Shown one piece after another: positions 8,345-19,891 of a stretch of 37,356 nt of DNA; the stretch's first letter is position 1, and every line of letters begins with the position of its first letter. Made by a program: the position numbers and the translations under genes. The notes under the pieces were generated by a model. That model did not search any database and was not told the origin of the DNA. It saw only the letters and a list, made by a program, of their open reading frames with translations. The stretch is from Burkholderiales bacterium. GTDB lineage: Bacteria > Pseudomonadota > Gammaproteobacteria > Burkholderiales > Burkholderiaceae_C. The DNA lies in assembly GCA_016213265.1 (NCBI GenBank), contig JACRBA010000144.1:1-37356 (forward strand), written 5' to 3'.

Positions 8345-9358
8345 ATGCACACGTTTCGCGCCTTGGCGGCGCTGGGCCGCCCTGTCACTGCCGCTGCCTT
8401 GGGCATGTGCGCACTGTTTTCGCTCCCGGCCATGGCCGCGCAGCGTGAATGCACCTACCAGGTGCAGTCGGCGCAGGTCTATGGCACCGGCACCCTGGAA
8501 GGCGGCCTGCAGCTGCCGCTGCTGCTGGACGCCTACCTGCCCGATGCCTGCGCCGACGGTCCCGCCGGCATCGTGCCCCCGATCGTGCTGATCCCCGGCG
8601 GCGGCTTCAACTGGGTGCAGCGTGACCGCCCGCGCATCGTGGAGATCGCCGACGGCCTGGCGCGCGCCGGCTTCGCGGTGTTCGCCATCGAGCACCGGGT
8701 GCGCGAGCAGCAGGGCCTGAGCCCCGTGTCGGAGACGCTGGACACGCCGGAGGAGGTGACGGCCTTCAAGCGCCGCATCCGCCACAGCCCCTACCCGGGC
8801 GACCAGCACTTCCAGGCGCTGGTGGCCATGGAGGATGGCCTGAAGGCCGTGACCTGGGTGCGTGAGCGTGCCGCGGTGTACGGCCTCGACGCCGCGAACC
8901 TGGGCCTGCTGGGCGGCTCGTCCGGCGCCTGCACGGTGCTGGGCATGGCCTATTCCGCCGACGAGATGCAGATGAAGCCCCTTGCCGGCGCGCGTGCGGT
9001 CGTCGACATGTGGGGCGACTTCTACCCGCACACCGACCTGAAGGCGGGCAATGCGCCGGTGCTGGTGCTGGCCGGCACGGAAGACCCGGTGATCCCCTAC
9101 GAGCAGACCACCGATCTGGTCAAGCGTGCCCGTCGCGTGGGGGTGGAGGCCAGCCGCATCACGATGCCCGGCGTCAAGCACGGCCTGGACGACGCCGACA
9201 TCTTCCACCGCGAGATCGTCGGCACCGACATCACCGTGTTCGAGGCGATCGTGCAGTTCCTGGAGGCCCGCCTGCGGCCCCAGGGCGGGCAGGTGTGGCC
9301 GCCGACGGGCCAGACCCGCGAAATGACGTCCGAGACGGACCCGCCGCCTCTGCCCTGA
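8345..9358 (+). CDS. Secreted alpha/beta hydrolase (esterase-like)
   Basis: This is a 337-residue protein with a Sec signal peptide, probably cut after Ala31 (PAMA|AQ). The mature part is an alpha/beta hydrolase. An oxyanion-hole motif IPGGGFNW lies near residues 83-90, the nucleophile elbow GGSSG has Ser192, the probable acid is the Asp of GTEDPVIPYE, and the probable catalytic His is in GVKHGLDD. It would act in the periplasm or outside the cell on an ester or a similar substrate. It diverges from the efflux operon and is followed after 11 bases by the stop codon of the convergent ATPase gene. The substrate is unknown. Feruloyl or acetyl esterase-like activity is possible but not shown. Confidence 0.82.
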   Translation: MHTFRALAALGRPVTAAALGMCALFSLPAMAAQRECTYQVQSAQVYGTGTLEGGLQLPLLLDAYLPDACADGPAGIVPPIVLIPGGGFNWVQRDRPRIVEIADGLARAGFAVFAIEHRVREQQGLSPVSETLDTPEEVTAFKRRIRHSPYPGDQHFQALVAMEDGLKAVTWVRERAAVYGLDAANLGLLGGSSGACTVLGMAYSADEMQMKPLAGARAVVDMWGDFYPHTDLKAGNAPVLVLAGTEDPVIPYEQTTDLVKRARRVGVEASRITMPGVKHGLDDADIFHREIVGTDITVFEAIVQFLEARLRPQGGQVWPPTGQTREMTSETDPPPLP

Positions 9359-9369
9359 GCCCCGCGGCG

Positions 9370-11916
9370 TCAGCCGTTGCTGGTGGCGCGCACTTCCTCG
9401 ATGGTGGTGACGCCGGCCAGCACTTTCTCCAGGCCGTCCTGGCGCAGCGTGCGCATGCCTTCGGCCATGGCCTGGTGCTGGATCTGCTCGGCGCGGGCGC
9501 CGGTCTGGATGAGCCGGCGCAACTCGCGTGAGACCACCAGCAGCTCGTGCAGGCCGGCGCGGCCTCGCAGGCCGCCGCCCTCGCATTCGGCGCAGCCCGG
9601 CGCGTGCCAGGCCTGCAGGCGGCCGTTCACGCCAAAGCGGCCCAGCCATTCGGTGCGCAGTTCATCGCCGGTGGGCGTGTTCGGCGCGCCGGCGAAGGCA
9701 TGCAGGTAGTCGTGCAGCCACTCGTCCACCTCGTCGTCGTGGGCGGGGCGGGCGGTGCGGCAGCTCGGGCACAGGCGGCGCACCAGCCGCTGCGCCAGCA
9801 CGGCCAGCAGCGAGTCGGCGAAGTTGAACGGGTCCATGCCCATGTCCAGCAGGCGGGTCACGGTTTCTGCCGCGCTGTTGGTGTGCAGCGTCGACATCAC
9901 CAGGTGGCCGGTGAGTGACGATTCCACGGCGATCTGGGCCGTCTCCTGGTCGCGGATCTCGCCCACCATGATCACGTCCGGGTCGGCACGCAGGAAAGCG
10001 CGCAGCGCCTTGGCGAAGGTCCAGTCGATCTTCGGGTTCACCTGCACCTGGCGCAGGCCGGCCTGGGTGATTTCCACCGGGTCCTCGGCGGTCCAGATCT
10101 TGCGCTCGGGCGTGTTGATATGGGCCAGCGCGGAGTGCAGCGTGGTCGTCTTGCCCGAGCCGGTGGGGCCCACGCACAGCACCATGCCGTAGGGCCGGGC
10201 GATGGCGTGCTTGAGCGCCTCCAGGTTGCGCGGCGCCAGGCCCAGCTTGTCCAGGGGCAGCGGCTTGGCGGACGCCAGGATCCGCAGCACCGCGTCTTCG
10301 AGGTTGTTCGCGGTGGGGATGGTGGCCACGCGCAGCTCGATCGGGCAGCTGGGCACGAAGCGGCCGAAGGTGATCTTGCCGTCCTGCGGCCGGCGGCGCT
10401 CGGAGATGTCGAGGTCGCACATGATCTTCAGCCGCGCGATGAGTGCCGAGCGGTAGGTGTGCGGCAGCTCCAGGTAGGGCTTGAGTGCGCCGTCGCGGCG
10501 GAATCGGATGCGCACCTTCTCGCGGCCGGGCTGCGTCTCGATGTGGATGTCGGACACGCGCTGGTTGTGCGCCTCGACGATCATGGTGTTGATCAGGCGA
10601 ACCAGCGAGTTGTCGCTCTGCTCGATCGGCGTCTCGTCCTCGAACAGCGAGCTGTGGCCGTCCGACTCGCCCTCCAGCACCGCCAGCAGGCGGTCGGTGC
10701 CGCCTTCCTCGAACGTGATGGCGCCGGTGGCGTCCATGAGGTGGGCGATGCTGCCGTCGTCGTAGCCGTGTCGCTGGTACACCACCGCGATCTGGCGCCC
10801 CAGGTGTTCGGCCGCGGGCAGCACGGGCAGCACCTTGCACTGGGCGATGAACTCCAGCTCATCGATGACGTCGCGGCGCGAGGGGTCTTCGATGGCGATC
10901 ACCAGGCGGCCGGGCAGCAGCTGCAGAGGCAGCACCTGCAGGCGCTTGGCGGCGGACAGGGGCACCTTGCGCACCGCATCGGCTTCGATGGGGTAGGCCT
11001 CGACGTCGACGACCGGGTAGCCCATCTTGCGGGCCAGGGCGGTGCGCAGGTCGTGGCGGCTCACCGCACCGCTGCGCACCAGCAGCTCGCCCAGCGGCAC
11101 GGAGCGTTCGCTGCGCTGCGCCTGCAAGGCGTCGTCGAGCTGGGACTGGGTGATGAAGCCGAGCGCCATCAGCGCTTCGCCCACCCGCACCATGGGCATG
11201 CGCGACTGGGATTCGAGTGCCTGGCCCAGCTGCTCGGCGGTCACCACCTTGCCCGCGAGCAGCACGTCGCCGATGCGCTGTTCGCGCAGCCGGTCCTGCT
11301 CGGCCAGGGCAGCGTTCAGCTGGGCCGGCGTCGCCGATTGCTCGGCCAGCAGCACCTGCCCGATGGGGGGGCCCACGTCCACGCGCTCGTAGGCCGCGCG
11401 CGGCACGAACACGCGCAGCACCGCACCGTGGTCGTCCTGGGGCGGAAAGAGAAACAGGCCTTCCGGCGTCTCCACATGGCCCACCGTGCGGCCCGCCTGC
11501 GTGGCCCCGCCCGCCAGATGCAGCGTGTAGTCGGTGGCGGGGTGGAAATCCATCAGCGCGCCGGGGGCGCCGGTGGCGGCGCTCAGCGCCGGCCGCAGCG
11601 GCGTGCTGAGCGTGAGCATGCGGAACTGCGAGGTGCGCAGCGGCATGGTGCCGCGCGCCGGGGGAAGCTGCACCTGGGCCACACCCGCCACCGGGTCGAA
11701 GGCCGCGAGCCGGGCGCTCATGGCCTTGCCGTTCATGCCCACGATTTCGCAGGGGCCGAAGTCGGCCGTGGGCAGCGCCTCGGGGTACAGCGCATACGGC
11801 GGCGTCGGCCAGGCGAAGCCCAGCGGGCTCGGCGCCTCCATGGCCGGCAGGGGCGGCAGCGTGGAGAACTCCGTGTCGCGGGGCACGAGGGACAGTTGCG
11901 AGGACAGGTCGGACAT
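9370..11916 (-). CDS. PilB/GspE-type ATPase with long N-terminal repeat region
   Basis: This 848-residue secretion or pilus-assembly ATPase is much longer than the usual 560-600. Residues 570-848 are the motor: Walker A GPTGSGKTT (583-591), Walker B-like DPDVIMVGEIRD, the His-box STLHTNSAAETV and a zinc site with CPSC and CAEC. Before it lies the family's N2 domain (VSDIHIETQPGREKVRIRFR). Residues 185-300 contain four copies of an MshEN-like repeat, IG(D/E)xLLxxGxxxxxxLxxAL, which in related proteins binds cyclic di-GMP. Residues 1-170 are an extra domain, perhaps PilZ-like. It stands alone, about 17 kb from the pilin operon. The start at 11916 has no strong Shine-Dalgarno, and an ATG at 11943 is an alternative. 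Confidence 0.88.
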   Translation of the reverse strand: MSDLSSQLSLVPRDTEFSTLPPLPAMEAPSPLGFAWPTPPYALYPEALPTADFGPCEIVGMNGKAMSARLAAFDPVAGVAQVQLPPARGTMPLRTSQFRMLTLSTPLRPALSAATGAPGALMDFHPATDYTLHLAGGATQAGRTVGHVETPEGLFLFPPQDDHGAVLRVFVPRAAYERVDVGPPIGQVLLAEQSATPAQLNAALAEQDRLREQRIGDVLLAGKVVTAEQLGQALESQSRMPMVRVGEALMALGFITQSQLDDALQAQRSERSVPLGELLVRSGAVSRHDLRTALARKMGYPVVDVEAYPIEADAVRKVPLSAAKRLQVLPLQLLPGRLVIAIEDPSRRDVIDELEFIAQCKVLPVLPAAEHLGRQIAVVYQRHGYDDGSIAHLMDATGAITFEEGGTDRLLAVLEGESDGHSSLFEDETPIEQSDNSLVRLINTMIVEAHNQRVSDIHIETQPGREKVRIRFRRDGALKPYLELPHTYRSALIARLKIMCDLDISERRRPQDGKITFGRFVPSCPIELRVATIPTANNLEDAVLRILASAKPLPLDKLGLAPRNLEALKHAIARPYGMVLCVGPTGSGKTTTLHSALAHINTPERKIWTAEDPVEITQAGLRQVQVNPKIDWTFAKALRAFLRADPDVIMVGEIRDQETAQIAVESSLTGHLVMSTLHTNSAAETVTRLLDMGMDPFNFADSLLAVLAQRLVRRLCPSCRTARPAHDDEVDEWLHDYLHAFAGAPNTPTGDELRTEWLGRFGVNGRLQAWHAPGCAECEGGGLRGRAGLHELLVVSRELRRLIQTGARAEQIQHQAMAEGMRTLRQDGLEKVLAGVTTIEEVRATSNG

Positions 11917-12087
11917 GGCCGTGCGGGCCGCCCGCCCAAGCATCGCCCGCGCGCGAACTGCGCCGGGCCCGACACGGCAGGGGGCCGTCGACGATGCTAG
12001 GAGCATCCCCCCGTGGGCAGGCCCGGATAAGCGGGCGGCGCCCTGCCCAGTTCGCGCCTTTGGCGGCCCGCCTACACTCGTGCGCCC
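11917..12087. promoter_or_regulatory. Divergent promoter region with inverted repeat and TACACT box
   Basis: These 171 bases separate the ATPase (leftward) from the oxoprolinase (rightward). A near-consensus -10 hexamer TACACT lies at 12073-12078, nine bases before the oxoprolinase ATG, which would give a transcript with almost no leader. A tight inverted repeat, GATGCT-AGG-AGCATC at 11993-12007, sits between the two starts and could be an operator. No clear -35 hexamer was found. Confidence 0.35.
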
Positions 12088-15776
<3,689 letters not shown>

Positions 15777-15780
<4 letters not shown>

Positions 15781-16436
15781 GTGGTGAACCGACCCTGCTG
15801 CTGACCGGCTTCGAGCCCTTCGGCGGTGAGACCGTGAACCCCAGCCAGCGCATCGCCGAGGCGCTGGACGGCGCGCGCATCGACGGCGCGCGCGTGGTGG
15901 CGCGGGTGTTGCCGTGCTGCTTCAGCCTGGCGCCCGGCGCGCTGCGGACGGCGCTGCAGGACGTGCGCCCGGGTTGGGTGCTGGCGCTGGGCCAGGCTGG
16001 CGGCCGGGCCGACCTCAGCCTGGAGCGGGTGGCCATCAACCTGGCCGATGCGCGCATCGCCGACAACGCCGGCGAGCAGCCGGTGGATGCCCCGGTCATC
16101 GCCGGTGGCCCGGCGGCCTACTTCTCCACCCTGCCGGTCAAGGCCATGGCCGCCGGGCTGCGCGCCGCCGGGTGGCCCGCATCCGTGTCGCACACGGCCG
16201 GCACCTTCGTGTGCAACCAGGTCTTCTATGCGCTGATGCACGCGCTGTGCGACCAGCCAGCGGTGCGCGCCGGCTTCCTGCACGTGCCCTGGCTGCCGGA
16301 GCAGGCCGCCCGCCTGCCCGCCCCGGCACCGTCCATGCCGCTGGCGGCGCAGGTGGAGGCGGTGCGCGTGGCGCTGCGGGTGGCACTGGCGCACAAGGGG
16401 CCGGACCACGCAGCGGCCGAAGGCAGCACGCACTGA
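15777..16436 (+). CDS. pcp: Pyroglutamyl-peptidase I
   Basis: This 219-residue protein is a cytoplasmic cysteine peptidase of family C15 that removes N-terminal pyroglutamate from peptides. The family opening [10 protein letters not shown] is at residues 8-17. The triad is visible as Glu83 ([10 protein letters not shown]), Cys146 ([11 protein letters not shown]) and His169 ([11 protein letters not shown]), so the enzyme should be active. It starts inside the last codons of the oxoprolinase gene (ATGA overlap), so the two are translationally coupled. Its product, free 5-oxoproline, is the substrate of the upstream enzyme. Its stop is only 16 bases from that of the convergent anti-sigma gene. 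Confidence 0.95.
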
Positions 16437-16452
16437 GCCGGGGCCCGGCCCG

Positions 16453-16662
16453 TCAGCGGCCGGCGTCGTCCCCGTCACGGTAGGCGCGCCAGTGCCCCAT
16501 GGCCGAGCGCATGAGCGCCACCTGGCGCACGAACCGTGGGCAGGCCTTGCACACGGCCAGGTGGGCCCGCAGGCGCAGCCGGTCGGTCCAGCGCAGCGGC
16601 GTCTCCTCGGCCAGCAGCACCAGGCGCGTGGCCTCGCGGCAATGGATCATCCAGCGGCTCAT
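16453..16662 (-). CDS. Small zinc-finger anti-sigma factor (zf-HC2 type)
   Basis: This encodes 69 residues starting [21 protein letters not shown] His-x3-Cys-x2-Cys signature is visible in LRAHLAVCKACPRFV (His34, Cys38, Cys41), and an upstream Cys8 completes a typical ZAS zinc-binding set. There is no transmembrane helix, so the protein is cytoplasmic. It overlaps the end of the sigma-factor gene by four bases (ATGA), and tight coupling of this kind is normal for ECF sigma/anti-sigma pairs. By analogy it binds and silences the sigma factor until a signal, perhaps metal or redox acting at the cysteines, releases it. The signal itself is inferred. Confidence 0.8.
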   Translation of the reverse strand: MSRWMIHCREATRLVLLAEETPLRWTDRLRLRAHLAVCKACPRFVRQVALMRSAMGHWRAYRDGDDAGR

Positions 16663-17270
16663 GCGGCAGCTCCCTTCGGCATGGGCGCGCCGGAGAACCA
16701 GCTGGCCTGCAGGCATTCGCGCAGGCGCAGGCGCGCCCGGTGCAGCAGCACCCACAGATTGGACGAACTGATCGCCAGCTCCTGGCAGATCTCGTCGGCG
16801 TCCAGCTCGAGCCATTCGCGCATCAGGAACACGCGCCCCTGCGTGGCGGGCAGGTGTTCGACACAGGCGTCGAGCACGGCCAGGAACTGCTGCTGCCGGC
16901 ACAGCGCCTCGGGGTGGGCCGTCCACTCCACCGGCAGCTCGCGCCAGTGGCCCCGGTCGTCGAACAGCAGCGCGTCCATGTCCTCGGCATCGTCCGCGTC
17001 GAGCACTGTGGCCTCGCGTGCATGGCGCCTCAGCTGGTCGACCAGCTTGTGCTTGAGGATGCCCACGAGCCAGGTGCGCAGGGCGGAGCCGCCCGAGAAG
17101 GCCTGCGGCCGCTCCAGCGCGGCCAGCAGGGTGTCCGACACGGCGTCCTCCGCCCAGGCGTCGTTGCGCAGCTGGCTGCGTGCGTAACGCAGCAGCTGGG
17201 GGCGCAGGGCCTGCACCTGCTGGGCGAAGCCTGGCGGGGGGCCAGCGGATTCGGTGTAGGCGGACGACAT
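16659..17270 (-). CDS. ECF-type RNA polymerase sigma factor
   Basis: This is a 203-residue protein with region 2 at about residues 20-90 ([20 protein letters not shown], then [18 protein letters not shown]) and region 4 at about 130-190 ([20 protein letters not shown], then [20 protein letters not shown]). No region 1.1 or 3 is present, so it belongs to the ECF group. It resembles the betaproteobacterial family often found next to DUF692 genes. The ATG at 17270 follows a TACACT box by eight bases. It diverges from the bufferin operon, with 94 bases between the start codons, and is coupled to the anti-sigma gene. It very likely drives the divergent operon and possibly its own gene. Confidence 0.9.
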   Translation of the reverse strand: MSSAYTESAGPPPGFAQQVQALRPQLLRYARSQLRNDAWAEDAVSDTLLAALERPQAFSGGSALRTWLVGILKHKLVDQLRRHAREATVLDADDAEDMDALLFDDRGHWRELPVEWTAHPEALCRQQQFLAVLDACVEHLPATQGRVFLMREWLELDADEICQELAISSSNLWVLLHRARLRLRECLQASWFSGAPMPKGAAA

Positions 17271-17278
17271 GGGCGCGC

Positions 17279-17308
17279 AGTGTAAGGAACCGGCGGCCAG
17301 CGCGACTA
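17279..17308. promoter_or_regulatory. Overlapping divergent promoters of sigma gene and bufferin operon
   Basis: On the minus strand TACACT (17284-17279) lies eight bases before the sigma-factor ATG and looks like a -10 box. On the plus strand TGTAAGGAA (17281-17289) and CGACTA (17303-17308), 13 bases apart, look like the -35 and -10 elements of an ECF promoter, 56 bases before the bufferin start codon. The two share bases 17281-17284, so binding at one should affect the other. The ECF reading is inferred from the context and from the GGAA core. Confidence 0.4.
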
Positions 17309-17364
17309 CTGGCTGTCCCGGGCACCTTTCCATCCACTTCCGCTTTCTCTCAAGGAGCATTGCC

Positions 17365-17667
17365 ATGTCCCGTTCCCCTCTCGCCACGCCCGCCGCCCAT
17401 GGCCCCCTGGTCGCCTCGGCCATCGCCGCCGCCCTCGCGCTCGGCATGGGTCTGCCGGCGCACGCCGAGTCCACCGCCAAGGAGAAGTGCTTCGGCGTCG
17501 CCATGGCAGGCCAGAACGACTGCGCCAACCTCTCCGGCACCCACTCCTGCGCGGGCCAGGCCAAGACCGATCGCGACCCCGCCGAGTGGAAGTACGTGGC
17601 CAAGGGCACGTGCAAGGACATGGGCGGCATGACGGCCGACGAGGCCAAGGCCAAGGCGAAGAAGTGA
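17365..17667 (+). CDS. bufA1: Bufferin-type RiPP precursor (BufA1/DUF2282 family)
   Basis: This encodes 100 residues. The N-terminal 34 form a Sec signal peptide with cleavage after AHA. The mature part carries four cysteines, Cys42, Cys53, Cys62 and Cys83, in the family pattern [19 protein letters not shown] and KGTCKDMGG, and ends in a Lys/Ala-rich tail. In characterised bufferins these cysteines are turned into thiooxazole-type heterocycles by the MNIO enzyme, and the exported peptide binds copper in the periplasm. AAGGAG at 17352-17357 is well spaced from the ATG. The stop overlaps the maturase start by one base (TGATG). It is the first gene of the operon. Confidence 0.88.
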   Translation: MSRSPLATPAAHGPLVASAIAAALALGMGLPAHAESTAKEKCFGVAMAGQNDCANLSGTHSCAGQAKTDRDPAEWKYVAKGTCKDMGGMTADEAKAKAKK

Positions 17668-18524
17668 TGGCCGAGGCAGCGCACCATCGGCCGCCCGAGC
17701 GGTGGGTCGGCATCGGCTGGCGCCAGCCGCACGAGCGCGAGCTGATGGAGCGCCTGCCTCCCCTGGCCAGCCTGGAGGTTCACTCGGAGAACTTCTTCGG
17801 CGACGGTGGCCCCGCGCTGGCGGCGCTGTGCGCGGCGCGGGCCCACTACCCGGTGAGCCTGCACGGCGTGGGGCTGGGCCTGGGCTCCGCGGCGGGGCTG
17901 GATCCGTGGCACCTCGACCGGCTCGCGGCGCTCGTCGAGCGCATCGAGCCGGTGCGGGTATCGGACCACGCCTGCTTCGCCCGGGTCGCCACGCCGGCGG
18001 GCCCGGTGGTGCATGCGGCCGACCTGTTGCCCATCGCGTTCACCGAGGCCTCGCTCGACATCCTGGCCACCCATGTGGCACAGGTGCAGGACCGCCTGCA
18101 GCGCCCCCTGCTCGTCGAAAACATCGCCAGCTGGATGGCCTGGGCCGATGCCGACATGGACGAGCCTGACTTCTTCAATGCACTGACCCGGCGCACCGGC
18201 TGCGGCCTGCTGCTGGACCTGAACAACCTGATGGTCAACGCCATGACCCGCGGCGAGTCGGATGCGCTGGCAGCCTGCCGCGGCTGGGTCGACCGCATCG
18301 ATGCCACGACGGTCGGCGAGATCCATCTCGCCGGCCACGACGCCAGCGGCGAGCTGGTGATCGACGACCACGGCGCGCCGGTGCCGCCGGCGGTGTGGAC
18401 GCTGTTCCAGCATGCCGCCGGGCGGCTGGGGCCGCGGCCCACGGTGATCGAGTGGGACACGCGCCTGCCGGCGCTGGACACGCTGCTGGCCGAGGCGCAG
18501 CGGGCGGAGATGCTGTGGCGATGA
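17667..18524 (+). CDS. bufB: MNIO (DUF692) multinuclear iron oxidase, bufferin maturase
   Basis: This is a 285-residue TIM-barrel protein of the DUF692/MNIO family. These enzymes use two or three iron ions and oxygen to modify cysteine residues of precursor peptides. Expected metal ligands are visible at strand ends: His39 and Glu41 in EVHSENFF, His66 in [10 protein letters not shown], Asp and His in VSDHACF, Glu in LVENIASW, Asp and Asn in [11 protein letters not shown], two His in EIHLAGHD, and Glu and Asp in VIEWDTRLP. All look intact. The start at 17667 overlaps the precursor stop, and the stop overlaps the next start (ATGA). It should act in the cytoplasm before export of the precursor. 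Confidence 0.92.
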   Translation: MAEAAHHRPPERWVGIGWRQPHERELMERLPPLASLEVHSENFFGDGGPALAALCAARAHYPVSLHGVGLGLGSAAGLDPWHLDRLAALVERIEPVRVSDHACFARVATPAGPVVHAADLLPIAFTEASLDILATHVAQVQDRLQRPLLVENIASWMAWADADMDEPDFFNALTRRTGCGLLLDLNNLMVNAMTRGESDALAACRGWVDRIDATTVGEIHLAGHDASGELVIDDHGAPVPPAVWTLFQHAAGRLGPRPTVIEWDTRLPALDTLLAEAQRAEMLWR

Positions 18525-19402
18525 GTACGCCGTCGCACGCCCGCGCCGGCTGGCAGGCCGAAGCGCAGCGCCAGCAGGGGCTGTGGGCGGCGCTGCAGTC
18601 CCCGCAGGGTGCTCCCGAACACCCCGCGGGGGCCGTGGCATGGCGCGGGCCACACGGCGCTGCCCGGCCCGACCACGGGCTGCGTGCGGGCCAGGCCCAT
18701 GCCCAGGCGTCGGCCTGGCGTGCCGTGACGGCCCGCTACCCGGTGGTGGCCGAGTGGCTGGGCGACGAAGCGATGCAGGCGCTCGCCCGCGACCTGTGGC
18801 GGCGCCATCCGCCGCGCGCGGGCGATCTGGCCCGGTTCGGCGACGAGGCCCCTGAGCTGCTGGCTGCACAGCCGGAGCTGCGCGCCTGGCCGTGGCTGGC
18901 GGACCTGGCGCGCCTGGAATCGGCGGTGCATGCGGCTCGCACGGCACCCGACACGCCGCCCGCGGTGTGCGACCGCGGGCTGGGCCCGCTGGCTGGTGGC
19001 GACCCGGATGCGTGGTGCCTGCAACTGGCGCCAGGCAGCGCCTGGGTGGCGGCGCCGGGGCCCACGCTCGCGGTATGGCAGGCGCATGCCGGGCCCGACC
19101 GGTTGGCCGGCAGTGCGCCTGTACGGCCTTGGCTCGACACGGCCCTGCACGCATCGCCCGATGCGCCCTGCGCCGGGGCGTGGGTGTGGCGCCAGGCCTG
19201 GCGGGTGCGGGGGGCGCCGTTGGACGGATCGCTGCTCGCCTGGCACCAGCGCCTGCTGGCGGGCGAGCCGCTGGGGCGGGCCCTGGCGGCGCAGTGGCAG
19301 CGTGAACCGAGTTTCGATCTCAGCGCCTGGTGGCACCAGGCCATGACGCCCGGCTGGGTGGTGGGCTGCGTGCCCGCCCCGGCGATCCAGGAGACCCCAT
19401 GA
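18521..19402 (+). CDS. bufC: DUF2063 partner protein of the MNIO enzyme (BufC/HvfC family)
   Basis: This is a 293-residue soluble protein. The N-terminal 125 residues fit the DUF2063 (HvfC/BufC N-terminal) domain, with [20 protein letters not shown] then [20 protein letters not shown] and [10 protein letters not shown]. The C-terminal half is more variable. In studied systems this protein works with the MNIO enzyme and is thought to recognise the precursor and present it. It begins within the maturase stop (ATGA) and ends within the start of the DoxX gene (ATGA). The sequence is Ala- and Trp-rich and more divergent than its neighbours, as is normal for this family. Confidence 0.85.
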   Translation: MSTPSHARAGWQAEAQRQQGLWAALQSPQGAPEHPAGAVAWRGPHGAARPDHGLRAGQAHAQASAWRAVTARYPVVAEWLGDEAMQALARDLWRRHPPRAGDLARFGDEAPELLAAQPELRAWPWLADLARLESAVHAARTAPDTPPAVCDRGLGPLAGGDPDAWCLQLAPGSAWVAAPGPTLAVWQAHAGPDRLAGSAPVRPWLDTALHASPDAPCAGAWVWRQAWRVRGAPLDGSLLAWHQRLLAGEPLGRALAAQWQREPSFDLSAWWHQAMTPGWVVGCVPAPAIQETP

Positions 19403-19875
19403 GCCCCTCATCGCCCGCGCCCCGCCAAGCGGCGCACCCCCTGGCCCGTTGGGCCGCACGTGCCGTGGCCGCCGTCGAGCAACTGCAACCCCTGGCCCTG
19501 CTGCTGGCCCGCCAGTACGTGGCCCGGGTGTTCTTTCTCTCGGGCCTGACCAAGCTGCGCGATTGGGACACCACCCTGCTGCTGTTCACCGAGGAGTACC
19601 GCGTGCCACTGCTGTCGCCGCCGGTGGCGGCCTGGGCGGGCACGGCCGGTGAACTGGTGCTCCCGGTCCTGCTGGCGTTCGGGCTGGGTGGCCGGCTGGC
19701 CGCGGCCGGCCTGTTCGTGGTGAACGGGGTGGCCGTGCTCAGCCTGCCCGAGCTCACCGAGGCGGCCGCGCAACAGCACCTGTTCTGGGGCTGCCTGCTG
19801 GCGGGCCTGGTGCTGTGGGGGCCGGGCCGGTGGTCGGTGGACGCACTGTGGTGGCCGCGGGTGGCGCGCCGCTGA
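19399..19875 (+). CDS. DoxX-family membrane protein of the bufferin operon
   Basis: This is a 158-residue inner-membrane protein with about four hydrophobic segments. The DoxX pattern is clear: RQYVARVFFLSGLTKLRDWD near residues 36-55, then EEYRVPLLSPPVAAW and AGTAGELVLPVLLAFGLGGR. The ATG at 19399 overlaps the upstream stop and has AGGAG ahead of it. An in-frame start at 19330 lies inside the previous gene. DoxX proteins often accompany MNIO operons, and a role in thiol or quinone redox chemistry has been suggested but is not settled. It is the last gene of the operon and converges on tolA, with 16 bases between the stops. Confidence 0.87.
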   Translation: MSPSSPAPRQAAHPLARWAARAVAAVEQLQPLALLLARQYVARVFFLSGLTKLRDWDTTLLLFTEEYRVPLLSPPVAAWAGTAGELVLPVLLAFGLGGRLAAAGLFVVNGVAVLSLPELTEAAAQQHLFWGCLLAGLVLWGPGRWSVDALWWPRVARR

Positions 19876-19891
19876 GCGCGCGGCCAGGGGC

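Noticed and set aside
16437..16449. GCCGGG-G-CCCGGC dyad between pcp and the anti-sigma gene
   Set aside because: The loop is too short for a stable terminator and there is no U-tract. Such dyads arise often by chance at this G+C content.
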